DNA of 64,000 nt from Rotaria sordida (GCA_905250125.1 CAJNOL010000312.1:99581-163580), one strand, 5' to 3'. Numbered from the stretch's first letter, positions 12,007 to 25,665 are shown. Translations and numbers: made by a program. Notes: generated from the letters alone by a model not told the origin.

Positions 12007-15000
12007 CATGTTTTGTTTTTTTTCGTTTTATAAATCATTATAACAATATATAAGAATTTATTTATTTAAAAAAAAGAATATTAATATGAATATTTACATT
12101 GAGATCCGGTCTGATGTTACAAAGAAAAATAAATATATCAAGATATTAAAAAGAGACAAAATAAAATACAGTATGATTTCTATGGCTACACGCAATATTA
12201 TGCAAGAACAATTTATAAAAAAAACAAAAGTGTATCTAATTATGTTTGAAAATTACAATTAATATTAAGTAATCTGCATTCAATGTTATTCAATAAGTGT
12301 CTTAGAATTATTTTCAATTATATTTAATATAGACAATAATATTATTTTCGCCTAAAGGAAGAAAGAAAACTCTATCGAATCATCAAAATAGTTGATATCC
12401 TTATGACTTTATGATTGCAATGTTTCATCTTACATTCAAAACAAGAGATTTATATCAATATAAATATAATCTAAATAAACCCTAGTCAAATGATATGTCA
12501 TATTTATTAATCATTCGTACGATAAACAATGACATCGCAAATAAATGATGTTTTTTTTTCGTATTTTTTATGATTTTAGCTCATATGCATTTATGTCATT
12601 AATTTTGTTCGAATATAAATATACAGAATAAATTTTGTAAAAAACAAATGAAAGCCACAAATATTAAAACTATTCTTTTTTTTTTTTGATGACGATGAAA
12701 TGAGTCGTTCAACAAAAAGGATTTACGTACTTTTCCTATCATATTAGCAATCAGTATCGGATATTCTTGACTTGATTCTTTCACGGTTTTTTCTCCTATT
12801 AATAAAATGGAATAATCGTATTTATAATCAATTTTTTTTGGCAGTATTAAGCATTACTATCTCATCGATCTACACACAAATTATAACACGTATAAACTCA
12901 AAAGGAGGTTATCTATGTGTTCATCATTCTATGGTTTTCTGTCATATAATCTACAATTTAGGATAGAAAAGATCGATTTAATGTCATCAAAAGAATGCAT
13001 CTGACAGATATTTATTGAAGATACATTCAACTGATTTATTGGTTTCAAAAACCAACAGTTCATTTTCTCTTTTATTATTATTATGTATGAAATAGTAAAT
13101 TGAGTTAGAAGCAATCTAATTACATACACTCTTCTGTGATATTTAGTGCATTGATATTATGCATACAACAAAGTATATCAAAAGGCAATCATTTTAATGA
13201 ATTGAATAACATATTGAATATATCGTTGAACATGAAAATAAAATTTCTCCGGGGCAATTTTTAATAAGTAAGACAAAATTTGTTCAACTCTTTAGTTTTA
13301 TTCAATCAAACAATAACATCATCATTGAATGTGGCAGTTTCGAGAAGTGTTGCTCAAGTGACTTGACTACTCTTTCCTTCTCTTTCGCTGTCACTTATGT
13401 ATATGTAGGTCTTCGTATTTATTTGTCATATCACTCTAAAGAAATCGCGTTCTTCCTCTCTCTCTTCTTCATTCACTTTGCCTCTTCAATCATATATACA
13501 CAAATGTACACGATCTACTTTCTCTCTATGTAACTGTATGTGTATGTCTTTATAGTAACTAAATGTGTGTATATACACATATAGTTTCTTAATATTCAAA
13601 CACAATCATCATCGATCATAAATTTTTTTCTTCTCCATCGACATTTGTATTACAAAAAGAAAGAAAAAACCATGAGTTGTCTACTTTATTCGCTCATAGA
13701 AACCTGTAATCAGACATCCGGCTTTAATGTCCTTTCTTTTTCTTCTCTTATTCTCATTCGCTTTCTAATTGATCACATGCGTATACCATATGTATGCTGT
13801 CTAATGCTTGTTAGGTTGTATGATTTAGTAAGAAAATAATAGAAGATATTAGTAAACCCTTGAAAACACCTGTTTATTTACTTTAAGACGATCTTTCTTA
13901 TTATGTTTCGATGAGAAGGAATTACCTGTAAATCTTACAAAATAAGTTAAGAAAAATAAATTTGTTAAGATTAAAAAATAAATGCAGGAGATTTTTTTCT
14001 TTGTATTGAGAATTCTTTGTTGTATCAAAAAAACAGATATGTTTTCTATTTTTTTTTTATTGTAATCATTGTCAACAACTAGAATCTGTTGTTTAGTTGA
14101 TTTCTATTGCAGCTGCTGATTCTTACTGTTCGTCCCTTGAGAGTGTGACATTTGTAATCTATCCTTTGACTATTTCTGATTGCTTGCCACACCAATACTA
14201 GTGACAACACGAAGTCGACATAGATTAGCTTTGTTATCTTTTTTGTCTATATGTGCATCTTTCTACAATCAATCGATTGTAGAAAAATAGTGTCTGAATA
14301 CTCGTTGTCCAGATTGATGGACCCTTTATCTATTAACTGGTTTTTTTGTTTTTGTATTGCTTCGTTATTTTTCTTCGAGAACATTTGCTAGCGATACTGA
14401 TGGATGAAAGATAGATTGAGATCTGGACGCGTTTTACTAAGTGCGGATACCGATGGTGATGATGTGACACGCTTCGCTGTTATCTGTCTTAATATTGCAT
14501 ATACGCTAATTGTCAATGAGAAGAACACGAGCATGCATCCATTTGTGTGTGTATGCATGCATTAAATATGTATTACGAGAAGAAAAAGAAAAGGAGGGTT
14601 CGGATTTCTTCATTGATTTATGCTCATTGGTTAGAGAATAGGATTTGAATGACAAAAATCAACAATGTAATGAGAGATCTTGCTTATTTATCATTTTTTT
14701 TTGACACGAAGACAAGAAAGAAAAAAAGGTAAAGAAGAGCATAATACCTTGAGAATTAATGTCAAATGATGATAGTGATGTGATCAGTAAATCAATTTTC
14801 TGTACATGTATGTTATACTCTAAAGCAAAGAAGTATTTTGTATTTTGAATTTTTTCAGGTGTCATGTCACATAGTATACCAAGTCATATAGTTAGATATT
14901 ATTTATCTATTGTCTTTTGTTGTTTATCTGTCATTCTCAATGTTATGTTTATATATGATTATTGTTTTCTTTCGTACCATTCACCACAGGAATCGCTTTT

Positions 15001-15679
15001 TTTTCTGTTCACCAGTTCCTTTTTCTTTCTTCCTTTGTTTTTCGTATATTGTCGATTGGGTTTCGCTTGCATCTCTTTTTTTTTTTTGTAGTCAAACAAA
15101 CCACATACGTATATACATAGACATATGAAAAGGCACTTATTAGAGATGTTTGCTGGAGGGCTTGAGAAAAGAATGAGTACGTACGAGAACAGAAAATATC
15201 AACATCTTCTTCTCTTGACTTCTTTTTGATAGTGTTGTATGATGCAGAACATATACACAAATAAGTTATGCACTATATTAATGCAAAGCGCGAAAAGAGT
15301 GTATCAATCTACTATTTTTTTTTGATTAATACATATGTATACACTTGTGTCTCTCGTTTTTTTTTCATTTTACGGTCTAATTGCAAAAAAAACCAGCAAG
15401 TTAATAAATCAGGTGAGGACTCATAGACACGATTTGTTAATTAAATTTATTTATGTGATGTGTCAAAGTAAATTGTATTGGTTAGAAAAGAAAAAAGCAT
15501 CATTTATAAAATATTTATCATATATGAAAGTATTTTTTTCGAGTAAAAAAAAACATAATAAGATTCGCTTAGTATCTATTCTATATTATTTCATATCTTT
15601 ATTGTCAATATCATATCTATGATTGTAATTTATTGATAATATTATTATTGAAGATTTATTTTAAAGATTAAAACAAAAT
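12007..15679. other. Long intergenic region, no gene supported
   Basis: About 3.7 kb. The first part is AT-rich. From about 13.3 to 15.3 kb it becomes pyrimidine-rich with somewhat more G+C and several CT-rich and TGCATGCAT-like words. This could be promoter or 5'-UTR sequence of the collagen-olfactomedin gene. Short ORFs here are low-complexity and overlap on both strands, so I do not call them. Confidence 0.4.
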
Positions 15680-17804
15680 ATGACAACAGAAAAATCCATC
15701 CATACTATACGTTATGATACATCATCACGTCTTCATATTATTGTTTTATATTTACTTATTGCTAGTCTTACCATAGCATGGGGAATTTATTTTGTTCATT
15801 TTTCTCGTAATGTTCAAACTCATATGGAATCAACTTATATAGAATTAAATCTTATTAAAGAACGATTAGAAATACTTGAATCAACACAAATAACAATTTC
15901 AACAAATGTAAATGGATTTGATGTCTTACGTCGTCAATCAAGACATGCACGTATTAAAACAAAATCATTCAATAATAAACAAATGCAACAAAAACAAAGA
16001 CAAGATCAACAACAAGGACAAGACTCACAAAATTCGGATTTAGTTGTTGGTTCAATTCATTTTAAAGTACCGGTAAGAAATAATAATTGATTATTAAGGC
16101 AATATTTCCGAATTAATTATAGCCGGTAGCAATGACAGCATTCTGTGTAAAATCAGTTGATCATTGTAAAAAGTTAGCTGCTGAAAATGAAGGTAAATTA
16201 TATGAAATACTTTCTTCTGTATAAATACATATATTTATTTAATTTTCTTTGAGAATTACGAGGTCCGAAAGGTGAACAAGGACCACGTGGTTATTCAGGT
16301 TTGCCTGGTATGCCTGGTCTTATGGGACCACAAGGACCACCAGGTAAGATAATTATGTAAATTAAATCTGTACGATTATAAATATGTATCAAAAGGATCA
16401 CCAGGTCCAATTGGTTTTTCAGGACCAACAGGTCCTCAAGGACCTAAGGGTGATCGAGGTGAATCAATGCGAGGCGAACCAGGTATGTTGTTCAAAGAAA
16501 AAAAAATAAAACAAAAAGATTTACTATTTGGTTGTTTTTTTTAAGGTCATCCGGGTCCAATGGGCCCACCTGGATTTCCAGGTCCACGTGGTGAAATGGG
16601 TCTTCGAGGTCCACCTGTAGGTTGAATTATAAAAATTGTTTTTGTTTTAATATAAATTTTCATATAACTAGGGCGTCTGTACATGTCCTTCAGCAACAGT
16701 GTCTGTTCAATCGTCAGCACCATCTTCGATACCATTTTCACCAGGGTCAGATCAAAAACAAGGTTTGTAGTATATAGGTTTTTCAACTCGACCATCTATT
16801 ATTTACAAACTTCATCTTTTTTTTTTAATTTTAGATTCTTCTCGACGTGATGGTAAGTTATGTTGAAAGAAACAAAACAAAAAAAAAAGATTTATGATTT
16901 TCTTATTTATCTTTTTTTCTTCTTTGAAAAACAAAAAAACCAGCCGTTCTTAGTCGTGCACAAAGTAAGTTATAAATAATCAAATTGTTTATATAAAATT
17001 ATTTAAAAAAAAAATTCGTCTTATTTAGGATGTGTATTTTCATTTATTGGTACACCTGTTCTACTTAAAGAAGATAATTTTACATTTGGTGCTTGGTTTA
17101 AAGATCCAATGCCTAAAACTGCAAATGGTGCTCAAAAAGTATATGTTACACGACATGTTACTGGTACACTTTTATATGAATATAATAGTGAATCTGATTT
17201 AATTAATGGTGCACCTAATCGTATAATAACATTACCATATCCATATTCAGGTGTTAATCATGTTGTTTATCAAGGAAGTTTTATTTATAATGTTCAATAT
17301 AAAAATACAATTATACGTATTGATCTTGTTTCTGAAACTGAAGCACAAAATGTTGATATACCTGCTAGTCGTGAACCTCTTTATAATACACCACAATCAA
17401 GTTGGTATGATTTTTCAATAGATGAAAATGGTCTTTGGTTATTATATCGACAACAATATACACGAAATTTTATAGCAGCTAAAATCAATCCTGATACATT
17501 AGATACGCAAAAAATGTGGATATTACCATATAATCCATCAAGTTTAAGTCAAGGTTTTATTGCTTATGGAGTTTTTTATGGTGTACAACATTATAATAAA
17601 CAACATTCTTATATTGATACTGTTTATGATATTTATTCAAATTTAGCATTTACAACAATGAAAATACAATTTGCTGTACCATTTCAATTTTTAGTTCAAT
17701 TAACATATAATCCATATGAAGGAAAAATATTTGCTTGGGATAATAAACATTTACTTTATTATGTTTATAATGTTCAACGTGACAAAACTTTTAAATGTTC
17801 ATGA
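15680..17804 (+). CDS. Type II transmembrane collagen-olfactomedin protein (gliomedin/UNC-122/COF-2-like)
   Basis: Probably a cell-surface or shed matrix protein of the gliomedin/colmedin class, whose known members act at neuromuscular and glial contacts. Exons are 15680-16072, 16123-16192, 16263-16343, 16396-16482, 16546-16616, 16672-16762, 16835-16852, 16944-16964 and 17029-17804. They join in phase to 535 residues. A signal-anchor helix lies at about 19-42, followed by a short coiled-coil-like and Gln-rich stalk. About 26 Gly-X-Y triplets follow (about 155-237) with one interruption at GESMRGEP. A Cys-containing linker (GVCTCPS) comes next, then an olfactomedin domain (about 278-535) starting [10 protein letters not shown] and containing [16 protein letters not shown] and [15 protein letters not shown]. 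Collagen exons start and end within Gly codons, as in animal collagens. Two very short exons (18 and 21 nt) precede the last exon. Confidence 0.9.
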
Positions 17805-18811
17805 TAATGATTAACATCAATGTCCGGTGATGATTATAAAAGAAAACAAAAAACAGTATTGACACTTTTTTAGTTTATTTTCTCATTTCTTTTTTTCTCA
17901 GGTGTATGCTTATTCGTATTGAATTATTATTTTACAAACGCCTTGTATCCTGTTTTGTTCTTTTTCAGTCTTTTTTTTTTTTTTTGTGCTAAATATAAAT
18001 AAAAGAAGTTTGTATGTTTGTCTAGCTTGTATCTTCTTTCTTTTTCTTGATTTGACCACTATCGTCACGGATGAGGACAAGGTTAATGATGAATGTGCAT
18101 CTGAACTTGAGAAAGTAATCGAAAAACCTTCAACATTAAGGTATAAGAAACAATGCTATGTTTTAACTGATCACAACCTTTTGTTGAAGGTTTTTTAGGT
18201 TTTTTTATTTCTTTGATTCTTTTCGACAACGACGAATATTTGGTCAGTTAACTAATGTTCTAGTATATCAACAGAATCATAGATGTATGATGCATAACAA
18301 CAATATCGATTATATATAAACATTGATTAGAAACAAATTATAAAAGATACATTTAAATGAACAGAACATTTTGGCTATCTAATATTTTGATCAAGGACAG
18401 TTACCAATTTGATTGAACGAATATATACTGTGTCTCGCCTTCATTTCTTTTTCGTATGTATATGTATATATGTATATGAGAAATTATTGATGCGAATCGA
18501 TGCCTTCATTCTTTGATTCATTCTATGTATGTAAATTTTTTTTTCTTTTCAGTTGTTATATTACGTTCAAATAGCAATAATGACTAGCAAAGAAGAGCAT
18601 ACTTACATTACCAATTGTTTTATTAATTTAAATTTTTTGCTGTCTTCTTATTAGTCACTACAAACATTAAAAAAACAAAACATACTGCCATCTTCTCTTG
18701 ACACATACAGATTCAACGGACGCTTGAAATACGAGGCTCATATCTGGTTCTTTGTATAAATTAATCTTGATTTTTAACGTTGACTTAATTGTTTAAAACA
18801 AAAAATTCAAA
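17805..18811. other. Intergenic, no gene seen
   Basis: About 1 kb of AT-rich spacer with homopolymer T runs. A 70-codon ORF at 17986-18198 has no recognisable content. Confidence 0.4.
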
Positions 18812-19619
18812 ATGTTTGGTAATGGATATCCATGTTCATTTCCAATGTGTCCACAACCAATCATGTGTCCATATGATGTACCTGTTTCACAACCTTATCC
18901 TTGTCCTGTTCCTGTACCCCAACCTTATCTTCAAAATATAGTACAACCGGTCGATATGCCTATTCCATATACAATTCAACCAATCATCGTACCGAAACCT
19001 GTTTGTATGCCTATTCATTGTCCAGTACCAGTGCCCATAGACCGTCCACGTCCTGTACCTATTCCACAGCCTGTACCTATACCAATAGAAGTAGATCGTC
19101 CATGTCCTGTACCTGTTCCACAGCCTGTACCAGTTCCGGTAGAGTCTCCATATCCAGTACCTGTCCCAGTTTGTGTACCAGTTCCACAACCATATCCAGT
19201 ACCTCAGCCTTTTGTCGTACGAGAGCAAGTATGTGTTCCCGTTCCAGTACCGATGCCTATTCAAGCACCTCCACAATATCAATGCCATGTAAGGGAGGTA
19301 TGTAAGAAATAAATTTTATATCGAAACCATATATATATATACATGTATATGAATCTCTTCATAACCAATCTGTTTTTCCTTGCAGTATTGTGNNNNNNNN
19401 NNACAACTCATACAACAAGTACCAAGTGGTCAATGTATTCAACAACAACAACTCATACAACAATTACCAACTGGCCAATGTATTCAACGACCTCTTACTG
19501 TTGGCGGTGGTCGTGGTGATTTTCAAACTATTATACGATCACCACAATCTTTTGTTTCTCCATCCAATTCAATTAGTATGATTAATTCTTGTCCGTCTGG
19601 TGCACAATGGATTTCTTAA
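18812..19619 (+). CDS. Pro/Val-rich repeat protein with C-terminal Gln/Cys repeats (contains assembly gap)
   Basis: Function unknown; a structural or matrix-like protein is the best guess from composition. Exon 1 (18812-19297, 162 codons) encodes many PVPVPQP-type repeats with regularly placed Cys. A GT donor (GAG|GTATGT) leads to an 88-bp intron, and exon 2 (19386-19619) begins Tyr-Cys. Exon 2 contains a 10-N assembly gap (19393-19402), then two copies of a 15-codon repeat (QLIQQ...GQCIQ), then a Gly/Ser-rich end. There is no obvious signal peptide, so secretion is uncertain. The gap sits at the start of the repeat array, so the true copy number is unknown. Long open frames on the other strand here are shadows of the repeats. 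Confidence 0.65.
19393..19402. other. Assembly gap (10 N) in a coding tandem repeat
   Basis: Ten N bases interrupt exon 2 of the Pro/Val-rich gene exactly where a 45-bp tandem repeat begins. The round number suggests a placeholder, not a measured length. Confidence 0.95.
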
Positions 19620-19697
19620 ACATTATTTTAATTTTTTTTGCTTATTATTATGAACAAAACGAAAAAGAAAAAAAAGAACACTACAGAAAAAATAAAT

Positions 19698-20374
19698 TTA
19701 AAATGGCATTTTAGGTAAATAAAATCGTGGAATGATTTCAGGATAAGCTTTATCATTGAATGTTGGTACTAGATGAAAAAAAATAATAAATTAAATTTAT
19801 TATAAATAATTATTAAATTCATGAATATATAATTAACTTACTGGCACCTCTCGGTGGATTTTCTTTTGGTGTATAAGCATAACGACCAAGTCGATTTTGT
19901 TCAATATGTTTTAAATGTTGTATACTTTTTAATTTTGGATTTTTAAATTGATGTTGCATTTCAGTTTCAATTACATTATCAGGTATTCGTCGACGACCCG
20001 TTGCTAATATTAATATAATTTAGAAATAATTTTCTTATCTATAGACAATATTAATTAATAAATATTAAAACAAAAAAGAAAAAAAAAGAATTTTCACATG
20101 AGTATTACAAATTGTTTCTTCATTTGAATAGTTTAGATCAAGAAAAGAAAAAAATGAAGTTTACTTACTTAATAAATCAAGAAGTGCTAGTTCATCACGT
20201 AAAATACCTGTTGTCCAATTTTCTCTTACTGAAAAAAAGAAACAAAGTTATAATATGTTTAAACAAGAAAAAAAACTCTATGAATTAATTGTTATTCATA
20301 CATGAACGATGGAGATGTGTAACGGTTCGTTTTTGATCATGATCTTTTGTGTTTGACTGATTAAGATCAGTCAT
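19698..20374 (-). CDS. Small unrecognised protein, 121 aa
   Basis: Function unknown. Four exons on the minus strand (20302-20374, 20169-20228, 19842-20003, 19698-19768) join in phase to 121 residues. The protein starts MTDLNQSN and is basic, rich in Arg, Lys, Gln and Leu. It contains RENWTTGILRDELALLDLL, then a charged helix-like region, and ends with a Pro/Tyr motif (PEIIPRFYLPKMPF). There is no signal peptide or membrane segment. The Pro/Tyr-rich end resembles small axonemal or microtubule inner proteins in style only. Four exons with good splice sites and no stop support a real gene. It is divergent from the bHLH gene, with about 1.15 kb between start codons. Confidence 0.65.
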
Positions 20375-21521
20375 ATTTATTCTTAGTAATCGTGCTACAA
20401 ACAACTATATCTGTAGTCTATCAAAATGAAGTTTCTTTTTTTGTTTCAATTTGGATGTATAGAAGCAAGAAACAAAAAAAAATAATAATTCCATTAAAAT
20501 ATCAAAGTCCTGCTTTTTTTTTCGTCCTCAATGAACCATTTGTTAGTTTTCTTTTGTTACCCTTGAATACATTTTTATTGCCAACCACAAAAAACGTTTT
20601 CGTGTTGATTGATGAAAAAGTATTTCTTATGTTTTTGTTCCACGTTTGACAGCTATTTAATAATAGAACTATATATTTCCATAAGTATCAGCAATTTTCT
20701 TAAGTCAATCGATTAAAAACTGATAGAAGATACTGTATTATTTCATTATCAGTCTTGATATTATTCTTTAAATTTATGATTGATAAATAATTTAATATAA
20801 TAGATTAAATTCTTTTAAAGTCTTATTAATCCTCTTATACTTAATATAGACAAATTTCTTTTCAACTGAATTATTCTAATTCTTAGTTTGTCTGTTATGA
20901 GAAAAGTAACACTACTGTGTCTGGCTACTGTTAGCATGCGCTTTGACGGATTGCTAATATTTTTTTTTTCCTCTTAGTAGATTATCAACCTAAATGCATA
21001 GTTATGACATGACATCAAACAAATGGTAACAGAAAAAAAAGAAGCAAATAAATAAAAGTTGTCCTAAGAAAGAGAATGGAACGAAAGAAAGTATCGAATA
21101 GAAATGCATTCATGTTCGCATGTGTGTGTAACCATTTCTTATGGCAGCAGTATACTTCTATTCGTCTGTCTCTCTCTTTTCTAGTGAACATGTGTTGCAA
21201 GTAATCATCATGCGAATAGACTAGTCAGTGATGACGGCTGTTGTATATATTGGTGTTGGATGCTGAGAAAGTAGAAAAGAAAGAATAAAGAAAACAGTAG
21301 CCAGAATAGAAGCAGGCGGCAATAAGGATGTAACAGGAGAGACAAAAGAAATGGGTATGTGTTCTAACACAATCTGTTAAAACACACACCCGGTCGAACT
21401 TCCGTTCTATTCCTCTCAGTCATTGATCATCCTTCGCAAGTAAAAAAAGCACAAAAAAGGCATTGACAAATTTCAAAGAACGTAATATTAATGTCATAAA
21501 TAGAGCTAATAACAAAAAAAA
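20375..21521. promoter_or_regulatory. Shared upstream region of two divergent genes
   Basis: Non-coding 1.15 kb between the start codons of the small minus-strand gene and the plus-strand bHLH gene. It must hold both promoters, but I see no specific motif I would name. Confidence 0.35.
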
Positions 21522-22291
21522 ATGAATAAGTAAGCCATATAATCTAACTTAAATTAAAAAGGAAACAGAATAAGGAAAAAAAAGAAACAAAATCCCTTAA
21601 TACTTCGATTTTTCTTTTTCGTTTTTACAGCTCATCAACGGTAAAATTAGAACCAATCGAACTTGATAACAATCGTATTGATGACAACACAACAAATCAT
21701 ACAGCAGCATCTATGCCACATTCAAATCGAATGAAACGATCTCGTAAAGCAGCTCATCCATCAAAAACTATCAAACCATCCATACAAACATCTTATATGA
21801 ATCAATTAACAACAAATACATCACATATTCAAGTCGAAGAACCATCTACTTCTATAATGACTTCTACCGATGATGAATTATCTAATTTACCACAATTTGA
21901 TAATATAGATGAACAAGAAAATAATGATGAAAGTTGTATTGATATGAATGAAGAATCATCTATTACACATCATCATCATCATCATATATCATCAAAACGA
22001 CCACGTTTAAGTCGCAATAAACGTTTAGAAGCTAATGCACGTGAACGTGAACGTGTACATAATTTAACAGCAGCATTTGAAGCATTAAGACAAGTTATAC
22101 CTATGTATGGTGATCAACCAAAATTAAGTCGTTTATCAATATTACGTATTGCTTGTTCATATGTACATGTTCTTGGTGCATTAAATCAAATTGATTTTAG
22201 TCAAGAACAAAATGCTTATACATTAAATGAATCTTTTCATATGCTTTCATGTACAATTTTAAATGAACTTAAACGAAAAAAAAATAACTGA
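21522..22291 (+). CDS. bHLH transcription factor, ATOH8/net-like
   Basis: Nuclear DNA-binding regulator expected to dimerise with E-proteins and bind E-boxes. Exon 1 is 21522-21529 (ATG AAT AA) and exon 2 is 21631-22291, joining in phase to 222 residues. The tiny first exon is chosen because the open frame runs upstream of the next Met back to a clean acceptor at 21629-21630, and the phase matches exactly. The N-terminal half is Ser/Thr/acidic with a His run. The bHLH domain lies at about residues 137-198: basic region RLEANARERERVHN, helix 1 TAAFEALRQVIP, loop MYGDQPK, helix 2 LSRLSILRIACSYVHVLGAL. The words AFEALR and LSILRIA match the ATOH8/net group better than Twist, Hand or Fer3. A short basic tail follows. 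Confidence 0.8.
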
Positions 22292-24701
22292 TAACAAAAA
22301 CAAAAAGAATATAATTAATGTTGTTTTTATTATATTTGTTATTATCTATGTTGTAAAACAAAAACAATCAATTTTATTATAAGTATGAATAAAACAAAAC
22401 CAAAGATGCTTGATAATTAATGGTTTATTTTCTTTATTGAAAAGTAATAGAACAAAAAAAAAAAATATTTTTAGAATTTATGAAATTTAATATTAGTTTT
22501 AAAATGATTTTAATCCTCATACATCAAAATAATCCTATAGAGAGAGAAATTATTGCATGCTAACGTTTATATATATAGTAGATAATATCAATTGCTTTTT
22601 AATCGAATCATTAATTGCTTAATAAAATCTTTTTAGATATCTATGATAATTAGAAAACTATAAGTATACAGAATGGTTACTTTTTTTTTAAGACTCTACT
22701 CTTCTTAATCTTTTCTGTACAACCAATCAAAACAAGTATTTATTATTAACTATAGTCTTTGTTTGAATTCCGCTATGATAAAAAGCTGATCTATGCAATC
22801 GTATTCACGGATGTTCCAAGTAGGAAAAAGTCACCCATTCCTCAATCTTGAGAAATTTTCGTTTTTTGCTTATCAATTCTAAAAACAACATTTGATCCCC
22901 ATCCAAAAGTAGATCAATTTTAGAGAAAATCTTTCAATCGGCCTCCTGGATCATCGACCCTCTCCACAATTATTGACGACCTCGTACCACCCCTGATCGT
23001 ATTCAACCACCTTAGTACATGTGAAAATATTTTAGATAATGAAGTCTGCAGAGGAAAAGCAAAGTGGTACAGAATATTTATGATTTCAAAAAAAAAATAC
23101 CATGTTTGATAGTTTACTGAAAATATCACAGAACTTTGATGGCATCTTGTAAAATAAAAGAGTACTTTACTGTTTAGTATGAGATTGATTAAAATTAAGT
23201 TCATTTTCTTGTGTTTATTTTAATTTATTCTATTAATTTTCTTTTTTTTATAGTTGTTTAAATATGTAACGACTATAAATTTTTAAAAAGAAACAATAAC
23301 AATTGCATAATAAATGTTATTTATTCTATTTAAATTATATCTTTACTGTAGGATTAATATTCGAAATAATGCTTCTATAATCCTCAGTATCAGAAATTTG
23401 TATGATTAATTATTTTTTGAATAGCATCACAATAATGTGCGTCATAGTTGATATAATCAAGAATAAAATGATGATAAAAAAAGTATTGTAATGAAATGAC
23501 GATTGTGCAAAGACTGGAATCAAAATATGATGGATCAAGAGAAATAAGATATCTTCGTAGAAAAAAAAAAGAATTAAATTTCGGTCCTGAGAAACATAGA
23601 GTTGAATGGTTATTATGATTGATTGTGAAAACTTAGGAGTTTTTATGTTTTTTCTTATGGAGATAGCTTATTTAGAGAATTTTAAGCTCGGATTATTATG
23701 ATAAAAGAACTATATTGTTGAAAAATTGAAGTAAAGTTTCGAAAACATAATAGATACGAGTTACAATCTTTCATTTTTAACACATGATGGCATACATTTC
23801 TATTATATTCTTATATAACTATTGCGAAATACGTCATAAATGTCTACGAATTTTTTTATATGTTACCATTAACTAACATCGATTGTTTCACGGCAGTTCA
23901 GTTTCAATCATTAGAACATGAATAAAAATCTTGATTGTAATGAATATTTTCGAAAAAGAAAATCATTTTTGCTTTGATCTACCAATGTGTTTTTTATATC
24001 GAAATATAAGATCCTTAAAACATAAACTAAAACTGAATTTATCATCCAATTTATGTGATCGACTGAAATAATCTCAATTATTTTTATTATTTTGCCAAAA
24101 ATATTTTCGAGTGCTTATATGTTATATGATGTCAATATTCATTTTCATCACACTCATTTATCTGCATTTTTAAACACTGAACTTCATCAATCTTTTTCAT
24201 CAAAACAATCAACTTATCTATTACATATCTTCTATCAATCGCGACACAAATGATCAACTAGGATCATGTTTAAAATAATTATAAAATATTAAATTAATGA
24301 ACTTGTAACGATGACTGATGTTTAGTCACCTTTACGATTAAATTTGCTTTCGACACTAACAGAAAATAACATGTCAATGTCGAAATCGAGTTATGATCAT
24401 TTACAGCTATAAAACAAATCATCTGTTAACAAAATATTGTTCTACATAAGACTAACGAAAGTCGACTATGAAAGTAATTATTGGCTGGTGCAATTCGTTT
24501 GATGAACCTATTCGAACCTCAGTTTTCATTTTGTATATTCAGAAAATTTAGAACGATAATAGAAGGTAGTGGGGAAAAGTTTAACAACAATGTATTTTTC
24601 TCTAATGTTAAGCATTTAGCTCATATAAAGATAGTAGTTTAAATATTCAAGAGAGTTTTCTATCTAATGTATTCTATACCAAGATTTCTAAAAAACTGTG
24701 A

Positions 24702-24858
24702 GAGGTTACCGCATTTTTTACGACCTTTCCTGAAAAAAATTAAAAGTATCATAAAAAAAACGAAATTTATCAAAAAATCGCTAAAAAATATCTTTTTCTT
24801 TCAATTTATGTGATACTTTTAAATTTTTAAGAGAAGATCGTAGAAAATATGGCGACTA
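24702..24858. repeat. Imperfect foldback (about 50-bp arms)
   Basis: The left arm (24702-24754) and right arm (24806-24858) are imperfect reverse complements around a 50-bp spacer. Shared blocks are AAAAGTATCA and the words matching TACGACCTT/TACGATCTT. It could be an old MITE or a hairpin relic. Confidence 0.55.
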
Positions 24859-25464
24859 CTCATTTTGTTCTCTTTAAAATGAAATTATTAAAAAAACTAA
24901 CTTTGACAAGATCTTTTGAAATCTGAAAATTATCGTATCCAATTTTTTTAGAAACCTTGCCATCATACTTCATCTGTAAAATTATGGTAAAAGAAAACTC
25001 CATTGACTAGTTTAACGGAATATGAAAGTTTTCGCTATATATGTACACGATAGTCTATGCAATTAAATCGTAATTTACGAGTGACAATCGTTTGATCACT
25101 ATCGTAGAAAAGAAGAAATTAATGAGTTGGAACAATATTCTTCGATTGATCAGAGATATGATCATAACTTCAGTTTTTTTTCGCACTTTGACGCAAAAAT
25201 GAAAAGTTTTGATATGTATCGTAATTACTTGACAAGCATGAGGTCATTAAATTGCTAACAATATTTATCATCCAAAATAGATTATGCACTAAGCATATAA
25301 AAAGATTTCTATGGTCTAATGGTTAAGTTATTCGATTCATTACCTTTTTTTTCCTTCCTCAAAATATTGTATTAAAACATTGGCGTCATCACTCGTTAAA
25401 TAATTTTAACTAATTCATTTTCAACTATTATCTTATCTGACAACATAATGACTGTTTTCAAGTA

Positions 25465-25665
25465 TACATCGATTATTGTGACTAGTTTCCCATTAGTCAA
25501 CATGTACGGGAGAGCTCAAGGAATTGAGCAGAATAACTCTAAATTAGCTTAATCTTTTGTTCAGAGCTATAGTTAACATAACCTATAGAAAATATATTAA
25601 GCTAAGAAAAACCATTTCATGTCAATATCCTATACCATACGATCGTAGAAAGATATAGTATCCTT
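25465..25665 (+). mobile_element. Diverged SINE-like relic, related to 40837-41036
   Basis: By eye this stretch aligns through most of its length with the 200-bp insert at 40837-41036. Shared blocks include TTGTGACT, GAGCTCAAG-AATTG, AGAGCTA-AGTTA and TAGAAAA-ATAT. It is much more decayed and I see no target duplication. Confidence 0.45.

Noticed and set aside
18887..19305. Long open frames on the other strand and frame over the Pro/Val repeat (133-134 codons)
   Set aside because: They are shadows of the repeat; composition is an artefact and there are no splice or start signals.
25307..25345. tRNA-like words TGGTCTAATGGTTA and TTCGATTC
   Set aside because: The A- and B-box-like words are only about 10 nt apart and no cloverleaf can be formed; at best a deleted tRNA fragment.
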